Positions 11,980 through 24,703 of a stretch of 64,000 nucleotides of DNA are shown here, one piece after another (position 1 is the stretch's first letter; each line of letters begins with the position of its first letter). A program made the position numbers and the translations under genes. Under the pieces are notes generated by a model. That model was not told where the DNA came from and did no database searches. It saw only the letters and a list, made by a program, of their open reading frames with translations. The stretch is from Augochlora pura (Eukaryota; Arthropoda; Insecta; Hymenoptera; Halictidae): assembly GCF_028453695.1 (NCBI RefSeq), contig NC_135780.1:11591172-11655171 (forward strand), in the 5' to 3' direction.

Positions 11980-13296
11980 TCGCGCTCTCGACGCTGAAAC
12001 GTTCTCCGTCTCGTTCGCTCGCCTCAGCTCGCCCACGTCGCCTCGTAAAGTAGGCGTCCGTGTAAATACGTGCGCGTACGCTTAAGCTACGTTTTCACGT
12101 GACGTTCCGAGACCCAGAGACTTTTAGCCTCGGCAATTATTTTTGCTTTTGTTCGCGCAAGACGATCCACGTCCGAAAATTGCGGCTTCCGTCGGCGACG
12201 ATGCTTCCCGACGTCGCGTTGCCATCGCGCCCGCAATCGCCGAATGTTTACGCTCCGGTTTTTTAATCATTCGTGGGTCACCCCGTGGAATACGGCGGTT
12301 GTGCTCCTGGAAACAGTCGTGTTTTCTCGCATCGGTGAAACTTGTCGCTCCTAACGCTAATTACGCTGGTCTCCTTCCTCCTCGTCGCTGCTGGCCACCA
12401 TTAACCCCTTGACAGCTCGGTAAGGATCGACAGCTAAAACGAGCGCGTGTAAAGTCATCGCGGATACTGTTTCTTAGTCGTTGTATAACGTCAAACGTAT
12501 TTTGCGCATCGGATACTGATACCTCGTTCAAGCCCGACGTTGCGGGGGTGGTTTTACCTTCTCCCTCGTTGCAATGTATCTTCGTCATCCTCCTTCCCAT
12601 GGTATCAACGTATCACTTCAGAATCGTCTACGATAATAATAACAGTGTTAATTATACCTTTGCTAAACGTAGAGTCTTTCAAATTCCGTGCATAAACAAT
12701 CGTGTAGGATAAGTATCGATGTTCATTTAACCCTCAAACATTCCATCTAGCTGATGACTTTCTCGCGATCGAGGCTGTCTGACTAGCCTGAAGCCGTCTG
12801 TTATTACAGCGTTCCTAAATCTATTGAATTGAAATGAAGTTACTAAACAGACGCCGACGCAGAGCGTCAGCAAATCTTTAAAATAGAAGAACAAAGTGAG
12901 AACTTGAACACAGAGTTGCTGTTTTTGCAAAAACTGCGACGACAAAAACGTCGTAGCGACCTTAGCGTTAATGTCACGTGAAAACGTACCTTTATGGGCT
13001 CGCATACCGACGCACACACGCGGCTAGGCAGCGCGCAAGCCCTTCTCGCTCCACGCACCTGTTCCGTTGTTGTCGTTCCGCCGCAGCGCGCGGAGTGCTT
13101 GCACGCGACAGCCCGTACCCGTGCCACTTGCCTCCAGTTGCTCGCCGAGAGACGGTCCGGCTCGACGGAACATCGTCTCCTGGTCTCTACGTCGTAGATT
13201 CTTTTTCTCTCGGGAATCATCCTCGCGGATCTCGAGGAACGCGATATCGCTCGCGAATCGGACTCTCTCTTTCCCTCCTTCTCTATCTCTCTCTCC

Positions 13297-13347
13297 ATCT
13301 ATCTATCTATCTATCTATCTACCTATTTATCTATCTATCTATGTATC
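13297..13347. repeat. (TATC)n microsatellite
   Basis: About twelve tetranucleotide units of ATCT/TATC with a few interruptions, embedded in a longer pyrimidine-rich tract on the plus strand (13260-13600). It lies in the non-coding region 5' of cv-2. Confidence 0.9.
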
Positions 13348-14445
13348 TCTTTCTCTCTCATACTCACATACACACACACTCCGCGCGCTTTGAAGCAAGA
13401 TCGCTCGCGAGTGCTCCGGTAAACTCGCCGGTGCTCTCGGCTCGAGCACGCGAGGTCGCAGCCTTCCCTCTCCCTCTCTCCCTTTCTCCGTTGACGCGTC
13501 TCTTTGTCTTTCGACTTCCTCGGCTTCCCACCTCGCCGTTCTCTCGTACTCTCGCTTCTTCTCGCGGTCTCTCTCCCTCTCCGTCGGCGTTTCCCTTTCT
13601 CTCTGAGAGCGCGTGCCGCGCGTCGATTCCGCCGAACCGCGCGAAAAAGCTGAAGAGGACCGCGCGCGCCGATAACGGACTCCGAATATTAGCCGAGACG
13701 AGGTAATCGCGAGCAACGCACATAATGCTCAAACGTAATTAACAGATTAGAAGGAGTCTGCTATTCTTTATCTTCATCGAAACCTTTGATTAAGAGCTGC
13801 AATACCTGTTCCGTGCGGTACAGAGATAGGAGATATTCCATTCATTTTTGCAGCGTCTAGATACAGAGATTGGGTGAACCTTTTTCTGAAAGACACGCCA
13901 GAGTTAATAGACAACATTTCATACATTTGCAAATGGATATAATATACGTTGCAAATATATGTCAATCCCATACCTCGCCGAGGGCGGCCCAAAGAGGCGT
14001 ACGCATCGCGTTCTTGTTGGAGGAGCAGGTTCGAAGGCGCCGCGCCGTCTTGCGCCCGCGCGACACCGAAATCTCTCTGGACGAGCGAGTTGGGCTCTCA
14101 TCTCTCCTTGTTCCTCTTCTTGATCCATCGGCCGCATTCTTCTAAGGCCGCGAACGACTATATCCACTATCCGAGCCGGTCGAAATCGTAGATAAACGAA
14201 ACTCGTCTTGTCCATTAGGCCATAGAAGCTGAAGGAGGAGGTTTCGATCGCGATCGTCTTAGGTGCCGAGAGAGGAAGATGACCGGACCAGGGTCGAGAT
14301 CGATCGGGGACTGAGTGGAAAATTTCGCTGGACTTTCTAGGCTCGGTGCGCTCGTAGGATTGGCCTTATTCGCGTCCGTCCGACCGTAGGAGAGATTCGA
14401 TCCGCGAGTCGCGGATTCTATGCAAATCCTTGCGCGCTTAGCGCT

Positions 14446-14595
14446 CGGCTCGGCTCAGCTCGGCACGGCTAAGCGCCCCCGGAGCCACGGTGCTCGGCAC
14501 CGTCGAGAGAATCCTTGAGCGCTGAAAATCTCGGCGCCTAGGCCTCGAACTGAGTCGAGTTGACTGAGTCGAGTCGAGCCGAATCGAGCCGAGTC
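14446..14595. repeat. Compound pentamer repeats GGCTC / GAGTC
   Basis: Two clusters of imperfect pentanucleotides flank a short unique stretch: CGGCTC-type units at 14446-14470 and GAGTC/GAGCC units at 14551-14595. The two are near reverse complements, so the region could fold back on itself. Confidence 0.6.
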
Positions 14596-15435
14596 GCTTA
14601 CCGTGACGGAGCAACACGAGAACGAGAGAGCGAGAAACAATGGCCGAGGGAAAATTCCGTGAATCGCGGTCGAGAGCGCGAGAGCTCGGATCGATCGCGC
14701 TCGAACGATTGCGAAACCGAACGCCTATCGATCGTGCGCGCCGTTCCGAGCCTCGCCCGCCGATTTCCTTATCCTCCGACTATATTCTCGATCTCCGTTC
14801 CCGCGGATCTACGGCGGGCCGATGGAAAACGCTCCTAAAACAGGCTACCGAAGGGCTCCAGTGTAGTCGCTTTTCTCGGAAGCGATACGCAGCGAGACAC
14901 CGGCCGTTATGGCTTTTTCGAAGAAAGATTCCGCGGGCCGCGCGTCACTAGTTAAAATATACAGCGATCCGGCGCAAACACGCGTCCAAGACGGAAGGTT
15001 ACTACGGCGGACGTGATCGCATCAGCAACGAGTCGCCTCTTCGTTCCGGTTTCCCAACTGTAGACATAGATTGCTTCCGTTCCGGGCCGATAAGGTGCAC
15101 TGTGAAATAAATTCGTTCGTTTCTTATTTACCTATGGGAAAGAACCCCTTCGTACGCGGACGGGATAATCGAATATTCAAGCATATAGGAACGTTCCAGG
15201 TGGTTGTGCTTACCGTACAAAGAACCCTCGCCGTCAGTGCTTCTGTTACGAGGAGTACGCCAAGCCTGTCGAGTAGATTTGTTCATTTATTATTTATCGA
15301 GATATGCTTGCATGGGAACAAAAATTAAGATAGGTATAGGATCGTTTGGTTTTATCGGGCTTAATGTTAAAAGTATCCACCAACTTTCCTATCGAGAAAG
15401 ATCCTAGCAGGTACACCTTCATTTTCCGTTTCCAG

Positions 15436-15491
15436 AGAATCGTCGTTGGCGAGAACGAAGGACGAAAGGGTTGCATCCACCGCAGAAGAGG
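15436..15491 (+). other. cv-2 5' leader piece (untranslated part of first coding exon)
   Basis: A strong acceptor (TTTTCCGTTTCCAG ending at 15435) precedes the signal-peptide exon by 56 nt. This suggests the first coding exon is spliced to at least one upstream non-coding exon. No RNA evidence is available here. Confidence 0.5.
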
Positions 15492-18400
15492 ATGGAGTCG
15501 AGGACGCCGTTGGCCCTAGCTCTAACCCTGGCCTTGCTGTCGTCGCTCGCAAGATGCAACGCCTCTGAAAGCATAATAGGTGAGTTTCGGCCGGGTATAC
15601 GATCCTCCCACCATCGATTCGGCAGCGGGTCGATTTGGCCCGATTCAGACCGATCGCGTTCTCCGCTTGCGAACGCGTCACGCTCCATTTGCGAGTTTTC
15701 AATGCTCTATTCTTAGTCTATCTCCATTATCTCCGGATATTTTTGCGTCGAGTCGAGTAGAGCCGGGTCGGGTCGGCTACAGGCGAGTAGAATCGGGTCG
15801 GGTCTAGATGCTCACAACGACTCGCAATCGGATTGATCCGAGATAGTTGACGGTCGGCGCGCGGATCCGTCCGTTGCCGGTTCCGGGTCGCGGGATTCGC
15901 GAGGGAAAAAGAGGCCTCGCGATTCCAGCACGACGCGAAACCGATCAAAGAGGCGCGCGAAAGAGAGAAAGAGAAAAGAAGGCGAAGAAAAAGGCCGTGT
16001 ACACCAACGCCGCGTCCTTTCTCGCACGCATTCCTGCGCACTTCGACCGATCCACCGAGATTCTCGCAGCGCTTTCGATCTCGATCGCAGCCTCGAAACG
16101 CGTCGGCGACGAGTCGCGGAAACCAAAGAGACAGGTGCGCTGCTCCCGGGAAACGCGACGCGCTCACGGATTTTTCTTCCTTCGTTCCATCTTCTTTCAC
16201 CCGGATTATTACGTTCGTTTATCGAATCATTACTCGACATTTAACGAGATCAACGCAAACAAGCTCGTTCTTTTATCAGGAATTCATTTCGCTGGAATAA
16301 TACAGCCGCATCAGCACAATTCTCGCGCAGCCACGGTCTACGATTCCACATAATCGATTGCAAAATGTAAAAAAATAACATTGATCTACTTCAAGGAAAA
16401 ACAGATGAAAAAAGAGGCTGAGTGTGCGTGTTTCCTACGAGCCTGACGCAATTATTTTCTCGAATCAGATACCGTTGACTTCGGATATTTGGGACACATT
16501 CAGACTAGCATCATTCTAACGTCTAATCAAGCGAAGGGGGCGACACTATCCAAATAGATTCTGTTCTTTCTCGTCTCAAAGAAACGGTTATCTCAAATAA
16601 GCGTTATCTACTGTACTATACAAATACAAAGAAAGCGTAACGAACGAACCCGGTAGCCGAGAGAATCTCCTGGTAGATTCTTCAGTTAATTTAGTGCTAA
16701 GTATCGGTAACCTGCGGATTACGAGAGAACAGGAGGGTCCAGCATAGGTTTCGATCATTTCTATTGACCACCCTGACACCAACACCTCATTGCCGCCGCG
16801 TCGAGCTCTCAGCTCGCTAGAGCTCGTACTACGCTCGCCGGTTCACGTGGAACGCGAAGGTCGGCTGTCTGAAACGGTCGACGTCGTTGCGGATCGCGGT
16901 GCCAAGGTATGGCGTGGATTATCTCTTGGAGAAATCGATATCGTGCGACCGCGAAGCGCGCCGCGCCGTATCGCGCCGATCCGTTTCCACGACGGACCGC
17001 CGCGCCGGATTCAATTCGCTCCTCAGTGATTAGCGTCGCGGATTTGCTTGCAGGGAGCCGGGAGACGTGCGACGTCGAGGGAGAAGATTTCACCGTCGAC
17101 AAGATCCCGAACACCAAGTGTTTCAACTGCATATGCAAGGTAACAATCGATCGCGAGATCCATCCTTTGCCCATTTCTCGCGCGTGTTTTCGCGTCGCGC
17201 ATTATGCTATCTGTAGACCTATCGGTTGCAAAAATGCTTTCGAGACTTCGATGGCAGCTTGAACTGTCGGCGAACCGGCAATTATCAGCGCGTTTGGTTC
17301 GTTGACTCTCGCCGATGCTCGCGACGAGAATCTCGCTTGCTCGGGTCGCAAGAGCTTGGACTCTCAATTATCCGATAACATGGAAATTTCCGAATCGCAA
17401 GTGTAAGACATTTTCGCTATTTCGTACGAGTTCGCTACAGAAAACCACGCGGGGGATCCGTGTCGCGACGTTCGCCGTTCAACAGAGGAACGGAAAGGAC
17501 CGCTTGTTCACCGGTTGCGGTCGTGCGCGTCGTAATCTTTGTTATTTTCGAAAGCCGCGACCTTCTCTCGCGCTCACTGCGCGACTACCCGACGTGACCC
17601 GCGTTCAATTGCCGCTTTACGCAATTCGGCCGCGAGATAAATCCCAAGGGTTTAATTATAGGTCGCGATAACGCGAGACCGCGAGAAGCAATTGTGCACC
17701 GGGAATCTAAACGATATAGACGCCCTGATAGCGTCTCCGGCGAAAACCGACTCGGCCGTCTGCGGGCAACGAAATTCTCGCACATCGGATCTTTCCGGAG
17801 CTCGGGAAACTTTCTATTTGTCTTCTCTGTGTCTCAGAACGGTTTCGTCGAGTGCAGAAAACAGCACGAGTGCCCCAGCATCGAGGGCTGCTACACGCTC
17901 CTGGAGCCGAGGGAGGACGAGTGTTGCCACAGGTGCAAAGGTATGGACAGACCGATGAGAATTATCACGTGAGACCCTCGTTGATCCGTTCGACGAAAAC
18001 ACGGTGACTCAGACGTCAGATCTTGTTCCCGAGAAAACTGTAACGAGACATCATTTTCACTTAATCTGTTCTATAGAAGAACAAATGGTTTTCTATTTGG
18101 CTTTTTGCAATCGCTTGTGAAAATGTTGATCTTGCGCAAACATACTCGAAAGCAATTGTAAGAAACAGAATCTGGATACATGTTCTCTGACCGTTTTCGA
18201 GTGGTATATATTTCACCCTGTTTGCTACTATTCCAGTACGGTCAGGACTTTCTGAGAAGCATCGAAATCTAACCAACTAATGGTTTCCCGGAGAACGGTG
18301 ATGTTCACGTATAGTGCCATAGGGTCAAGGTTGGCAGTTCGCACTAAACCTCGAGATAAGGAAAGTCGTAAATTAAACTATAAAAATTCATAGCTATTCA

Positions 18401-21400
18401 AGCTCGGTGATACTTTCTCTAAATCTACAATTTGTCGGCAAATGATCCCATTGGTTCGCTTCGACTCCAAAGTGTTAAAGTGCAAGTCTCCTGCTTGCGT
18501 GTCCAATCGAACCACGTGTGGTCATCTAGTCCGGCTTCCGGCGTCGGATTTGAGCGCGGCCGCGCTTTCACTGGGCTCCAAATACTTACGACCGTCTCTT
18601 GAACAAATATCTCCTCCTCTCGCAGGAATTCCTATCATTCCCGTCATCCCGAATCGCTCCAATTGCCTTCAAGCGAACGATCGCGCGTGAACGAGGGTCA
18701 CGAGCGCGCGAGCTCTTCGCGAAAACGAACAACACGGAGGAGTTTCGGCTGAGAGGAATGCCCGAGGCGCGCGAGCATTGTTCTCGCGGCACAAAGCCGC
18801 TTCTGTTCGCCGATACGGCCGATAAACCCGAGGAACTTCGGCATCGCCGCGTCCTCCGAGCATGTTTACACCGGCCTGTCGTCGACCGACGGACCGACAG
18901 ATGCGCTCTCGACCGTGCCGCGACCGCGGCCGCGGCCTCCTTATCTCCGGTTCTATTAATTGGGCGACGCTCTGACGCAAAACATGCGTTCCAGTTCGCG
19001 CGACCCGCTACTGGACTATTCCTCGTCGAAAAAACCCTCCAGTCAGACCATCTACCTAGCTCTGTACGATTGCGACTATAGAAGTGCAAGTTTGGGATAC
19101 ATATCGAAGCACTACTTGTTCAGCCAGTTTCCATGCTCTTCAGATCCATCGGCAACCAGTCTTTCCGATTTCTAGATTCTGGAATTAACAAACATCTCAG
19201 CTACCGGTTCAATTTCGATTCTGGATTATATAGGAAAATTAAAAAAAAAAAACAGAATTTATACTAGAACAAACCCCGGTTATCTGGTCGACCGCCGAGA
19301 ATCTTCCTACTCCGGTGCTCTCGCAATCTGGAGCGTCCTCGGTACTTTTCCGCATCACTCGCTCGCTCTTTAGCAACTCCCGAGCGAATTCCAGAATCAA
19401 TTTAGCCCGTCGTAATATCCGATCCTGTTGTGGATACAGGATGCTTGAGGAACGGTGTGTACCATGAGTCCGAGACCGAATGGACGGAAGGGAACGACCC
19501 GTGTCGAGTGTTCACCTGCAAGGCGGGCGTCGTCACTGAATCTCGGTTACATTGCTACACACCCTGCTCGAAGCCGATACCAGCCCCCTCGGGCCAATGC
19601 TGTCCTGTTTGCGCCGGTAAGCGTAACAAGATTGACATAATTGTCCTTACCACACGCGTCCACAGTGTTTTCTTTACTTTAGTTTGATCGTTTGGTTGTC
19701 TACAGGATGCCACGTGAACGGACAGGTAGTAACCGCGGACAGGTCCGTAACGACCACCGAGGATCCGTGCGTTACTTGCAGGTGCAATGCGGGTCGGCTG
19801 ATCTGTGCGAAACGTGCCTGTCCGGTGCTGCACTGTCCAGCCTCGAGGATCGTTCGCGACCCAGGCGAGTGCTGTCCTCGGTGCAAAGGTAGGCAGCTTC
19901 TCCCGACCTGCAAGAAATTCGTTAAGAGCACAGGAATTCTTTTAACGCTTGAACAGGTAGTGGAAGATACATGTCGCCACCAAAAGGCGCGTGCATGCTC
20001 GGTACCAACATCTACAATACCGGTAAGCAGTTCTTCGCAGACCAGTGCACACGATGCAGTTGCTCGAACTCGGCGGTAACTTGCGTCAGAGAGACGTGTC
20101 CGGTTCACGACTGTCCCAGCGAGCACCAGATCGCACTGCCGGGTCGCTGCTGTCCACAGTGTCCCGAAATCGAGGAGGTTCGACCATCGTGCACCTACGC
20201 TGGCAAAACCTACGGGGCGAGTATTTGCAAAGTAACTTGCCGGTGACGTAGAAACCGTTTTCTCACCAAGCTCTGGTTCAAATGTACCTGTTTGCCCTAG
20301 GCAGGATGGCGAGACTTGGAAGCTTGACTCGTGCAAAGCTTGTGCCTGCACACAGGGCAAGGTGAGGTGCGTGATGCCGATGTGTCCGCTGTTGAACTTA
20401 CCCTGTCCGCCGAACTCGAGGCTGGAACATCCGGAGGGCCAGTGCTGTCCACGCTGCGTCGAAAGTAATCATCTCTCGTTCGATCGATAGTAGCTAACGC
20501 GGAATCCACCTCTAGGCTCTCCGGATCTTGATACGCCAACGATGCTGTTTCCTGTTTTTGCGCAGGCGACGGCGTGTGCACTGTTTTCGGGGATCCGCAC
20601 TACCGCACGTTCGACGGCAAGTTTTACAGTTTCAAGGGCGCCTGTAAGTACCAACTGGCTAGTGACTGCGCCGGTCACACGTTCAGCGTCCGAGTGACCA
20701 ACGACGCGAGGTCAACAAGGTTCTCCGCGTGGACCAAGACGATTGCTATCAAGGTAGACGTTGCTTAAAACCTACGAAGATTAAAGCTTTCTGAAATAGG
20801 CGTGTTCGTTCGATCATAAAGCTAAGCCACTTAATTAACTCGTGATCCTTAGGTCGGCGATCTGAAGGTGAATCTCGGGCAGAAGATGCGCGTTAAGGTG
20901 AATGGGAAGAAGGTGGAGGTGCCGTATCGAGTGGCTAACCGGCTGGAGGTGAATCGAACGGCAGACAGTATAGTGGTAGCCACACAGATCGGGATCAAGG
21001 TCTTGTGGGACGGTATTAGCTTCTTAGAGGTGGCGGCGCCTACATCGTATAGAGGCCGGCTGTGCGGTTTGTGCGGCAACTTCAATTCCCTGCCAAAGGA
21101 CGACTTCGAGAACCGAAAGGGCCGGGTGATGCAGGATCCTCAGCAATTCGGTCAATCATGGGCGGTTGGAGCCAAGAAGAGCTGCGTGCGACCGCGTCCG
21201 GCTGCCAATTTAGATCGCGACAGACGTTGCAGAGGCCGGAAGGATCACCGGTGAGCCTCCTTAATGGAACACACAGGTCTTTAAATACAGTATAATCGCT
21301 GAATGTCTGGTCGCAGGTTGTGCAACCGACTGAGATCGCAGATCTTCGACGCCTGCCACAAGAAAGTGAACCCGACCATGTACTACAAGGCCTGCTTGCA

Positions 21401-21575
21401 AGACATGTGCGAGTGTCCCGGGGAGAACTGCTACTGCGAGTCGTTCACCGCGTACGCGCACGAGTGCAAGAGACTGGGCATTCAGTTACCACACTGGCGA
21501 AAGTCGACCAGGTGTCGTACCGGCTGGGACCAGGCGGCCGCGGGTTCCTCATTAATCGGCCCCCGATTCCCATAA
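15492..21575 (+). CDS. cv-2: Crossveinless-2 / BMPER, secreted BMP-binding protein
   Basis: Cv-2 is an extracellular chordin-like protein that binds BMPs and heparan sulphate and tunes BMP signalling, for example in insect crossvein formation. Exons: 15492-15579, 17054-17139, 17838-17940, 19440-19616, 19706-19888, 19957-20231, 20305-20464, 20566-20753, 20853-21250, 21317-21575, giving 638 residues. Exon 1 encodes a signal peptide (MESRTPLALALTLALL...). Five cysteine-rich VWC modules follow: exons 2-3, exon 4, exon 5, exon 6, and exon 6 end plus 7. Exons 8-9 form a von Willebrand D domain with the GDPH motif at residues 366-369, the site where this family is cleaved. Exon 10 is a C8 domain (CNRLRSQIFDACHKK). 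No TIL module follows before the TAA. The exon 6 donor is uncertain: 20231 with acceptor 20304, or 20242 with acceptor 20300; both keep frame. Confidence 0.94.
15743..15806. repeat. GTCGAG/GGTCG pentamer-rich stretch in cv-2 intron 1
   Basis: Imperfect five-base units (TCGAG, GGGTC, GGCTA variants) repeat through this part of the first cv-2 intron. Composition resembles the pentamer clusters at 11958 and 14551. Confidence 0.5.
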
Positions 21576-23579
21576 GAGTTTTGCATCGAATTCGCATCGA
21601 TTCGCGTCGTGTGGTCGCCGTTCACCGCCTCCGCAGTCTCCAACGCGCATCCTCTCGGCTTTAATCATCGGGGACGGTAAACCCGTACCATCCGTGAGTC
21701 GAAGCGCGAGATGTTCGCTCGACGAGAGTGTCCGTTCTACTAGTCACCCCTTCCCCTGGAGAGATCGAGATCTCGGACAGAGATCAACGACGACCGTCGA
21801 TCGTCGACCGCCCACGGGAACGGGAATTATCGCGGAAACGCGACCCGCGACCCTCTTCGACGCCCAAACGGTTCCGGAGCACCGTGCAGTATTTCGGCCG
21901 ATGAGCAGGCTCGCGGCATAGCATCTACCTATCGATCCTCCGTTTCGTCCCCTTCTAGACTTAAGAGAAGCGTCCCTCAGCGTCCTCGTACAGGGTATTC
22001 CGTGTGTATTCCGAGTAAGCGAACCCGAACTGGTCCATCGGAACCTCGAACCACGCTTTCCGGTCCGCGATCATCAACCTATGGAATAAAATCACCTTTT
22101 ATCAATGCCAATAGAAACACAACGATGCAGGGTCACATCTTATACTTTCGTAAATGAGATTCTGCAGCAGCGGCTACAATCTTCATATCAATGGAAGGAA
22201 ACTTACGTACAACGAAAATTGCATTCCGTTTTAAACTGTGGTAGAGTCCTTCTCGTATGGCGTTTACCACAATCGTTTTTACTCATTTCTGTATTTAAAA
22301 TATTTTATTGCATCTGTGTCGTTAAAAGAGAGAGACTAGCAGAATTTGGGACTATCGTTTTACTACTTTTTGACGAATGGACAAATTTCAATATGGCAGA
22401 TGTGGACCGTAAAGCGTTACCCTCAATAAACCGTTTCGCCGATCACGTGTACATAGACGCACCGCGTCCCTTTTCTACGATCACTTTTCACCTTTCTTCG
22501 CTTCGCTTTCCACCCTCTTCTTCCTCTTTCGAGTCTCATCCTTGACCTTCCTCTCCTTGTCTTTTTCACTTCCGACGTTTCCCGGAATTATCTTATCTGT
22601 TTTCCTCGTAGAGTACAGAGCGCGAGGATGGACGCACACAGGCCTCGCATCCATGTGTGTTGGATACTCTGTGTGTGCACCGTGTCGATGTAACCGGCAA
22701 CATTTCGTGGAGGTAACCACAAATATACTGGATAGTCCAAAGCTTTAGCCAATTTTTAACGACTATACATATAGTGTAGAAATACTCTGGTACGGAACGA
22801 AACACGAGTAAAATAAACGACGTATATATTCGTAAGAACAATTTTCGTTTTCTTGTACCGTCGAGACCCTTGAAACCATCGACTGCTTACCTGTCACTAT
22901 TTCTAATTGCTGTCACATTTTCCCATTAAATTTTTGACACATACGAGTTCTTCTGATCAAATGGATCAAAACATCGTTCCGAAGCACCCAGTCACTGAAA
23001 GAACCAGCTTGTTGACTTATGTTTACGCGCGAAATACAAACTGATTCTAAATTTGAGGTGAGAGACGACATCTACGTCTCAACGGATGCAGTGTAACTCC
23101 AGTTTTGATCGGTAAAGTAGTGGGAACAATAAGTTGACGCCATCTCATGGATGAAGAAGATACTAAATTAGCTAATGGCTTGAGTATTTTGCCGTAGATG
23201 GCACTGCGATGTTCAAGCAAATTTAATATGTATTAATTTAGAAGCTTACAAAATATTAATTACAAAATTAATACAAATAAAAAAATCGATAAATAATAAA
23301 CCAGAGCTTTTACACCATAGTTTTTCTGGTTTTTACGATTCCTTGTGTATGTACACACTGGCATAAACACTATATGACACATGATGTGTGTCCACGTGTA
23401 CCGAGTACATCTGCGGTAAAAGTAAAATACCTTCCCGAAAGGTGCATTTTACTCATACTTAATCATTAAACATTTTCAGTTACCGTAGCAATCACTGAGT
23501 GTTTTTCGACAAATTCTCAACGCTACCAAAATCAGCAACCTATACTCATTTAAATAGCATACAGTGTTGGAAAGACAAT
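21576..23579. other. cv-2 3' UTR and cv-2 / COPE intergenic DNA
   Basis: The first 500 bases are GC-rich and probably cv-2 3' UTR, ending near an AATAAA at 22085-22090. Beyond about 22700 the DNA becomes strongly AT-rich up to the COPE start. A 146-codon open frame at 22105-22545 shows no family pattern and is not called. Confidence 0.5.
22085..22090 (+). terminator. Candidate poly(A) signal of cv-2
   Basis: AATAAA lies 510 nt after the cv-2 stop codon, at the point where GC-rich DNA gives way to AT-rich DNA. It is the first canonical signal downstream that I noticed. Confidence 0.45.
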
Positions 23580-24703
23580 ATGGCCGCGGACAAGATTAGT
23601 CAGTTTTTTGGTATGAAAGATAACTTTTTCATCGGTAATTATCAAGAATGCATCAAGGAAGCGCAAAAAATAGAGGTTTGCGATACCCTTATTATTTGTT
23701 TGAACATTCTTGCCCTTGCCTACACTTCTTGTATTGTATGGTTATTGCACATGACATGTACTACCTGTCAGCCAACTATCTGTCACTTCAGAAGCAACTG
23801 GTTTCTTTAACAGCATTATTTTTTATTGCAGCCGTCTACGCCAGAAATGGCAATAGAACGAGACGGGTATCTCTATCGTGCATATATAGCACAAAGAAAA
23901 TTCCGGGTTGTGCTGGATGAAATCAACAGTTCATCACCAGCATTACTTCAACCTCTAAAAACATTAGCCGATTACTTTGCCAACCCGGATCGTAGAGAAG
24001 CTATACTCACGCAACTGCAAGAATCAATGAGTCACATTGATTACTCTAATTACAACTTTCTAATTGTTGCTGCCACCATCTATTATCATGAGAATAATCT
24101 TGACGCGTCCCTTTTGGCACTGAAGGACACAGAACATTTAGAATGCATGTCATTAAAGTTAGCAATTTATTTGAAAATGAACAGAGTGGACCTTGCTAAA
24201 GAGGTATTGAAATCTATGCAAACGATAGATGAAGATTCCACTGTGACTCAATTGGCCCAAGCATGGTTAAACATTACCATTGGTGGAGACAAGTTACACG
24301 AAGCCTACTATATACTACAAGTACATATAAAAATGTTTTTGTAAATATATCTTTCCTGGACAACGTTTTTTATTAATGTATTCTATTGTTGCAGGAAATG
24401 ACAGATAAATATTCTCGCACAAATATGATGTTGAATGGACAAGCTACCTGTTTCATTGGACAAGGCAAATATGAAGAAGCAGAATCAGTCTTACAAGATT
24501 CTCTTGAAAAGGATAGTAACAATCCGGTTACTCTGCTCAATATGGTTGTCCTCTCTCATCATTTAGGAAAGCAACCAGAAGTTGCCAATCGTTATCTGAG
24601 CCAGTTAAAGGAGTCTCATGCAGACCATCCATTTATCAAAGAATATACGCAAAAGACTACGGAATTCCAAAGGCTAGTGAAGCAATATTCTGTGGCTACT
24701 TAA
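23580..24703 (+). CDS. COPE: Coatomer subunit epsilon (epsilon-COP)
   Basis: Epsilon-COP is part of the COPI coat for Golgi-to-ER and intra-Golgi traffic and stabilises alpha-COP. Three exons, 23580-23675, 23832-24320 and 24395-24703, join in phase 0 and encode 297 residues (human about 308). The start MAADKISQFFGMKDNFFIGN is family-like, and the body is a TPR-like alpha solenoid (ERDGYLYRAYIAQRKF, NFLIVAATIYYHENNLDASL, GQGKYEEAESVLQDSL, NNPVTLLNMVVLSHHLGK). The C-terminus ends shortly after FIKEYTQKTTEFQRLV. Coding DNA is AT-rich and CpG-poor, unlike upstream cv-2. An ATTAAA at 24772 could serve as poly(A) signal. The gene is convergent with UPF1, with GLD-2 between them. Confidence 0.96.

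Larger units (their letters stand above)
6211..15435. other. GC/CpG-rich non-coding region between BBS9 and cv-2
   Basis: This 9.2 kb has no reading frame that I can tie to a protein family. From about 7000 onward it is GC-rich and CpG-dense, which thins stop codons and yields many chance open frames on both strands. 6211-6960 is probably the BBS9 3' end. At 11823 a good splice donor (CTCTG followed by GTGAGT) closes a CpG-rich block that could be a cv-2 leader exon. The stretch also holds a (TATC)n array and GAGCC/GAGTC pentamer clusters, listed separately. Nothing else was resolved. Confidence 0.5.

Noticed and set aside
7046..14200. Numerous open frames of 100-310 codons on both strands (for example 9072-10007 minus and 12978-13706 plus)
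   Set aside because: The DNA is GC- and CpG-rich, so stops are rare. The frames overlap each other on opposite strands, are Arg/Ser-rich, and show no family motif.
22105..22545. 146-codon open frame downstream of cv-2
   Set aside because: It starts just after the likely cv-2 poly(A) site and has no recognisable motif.
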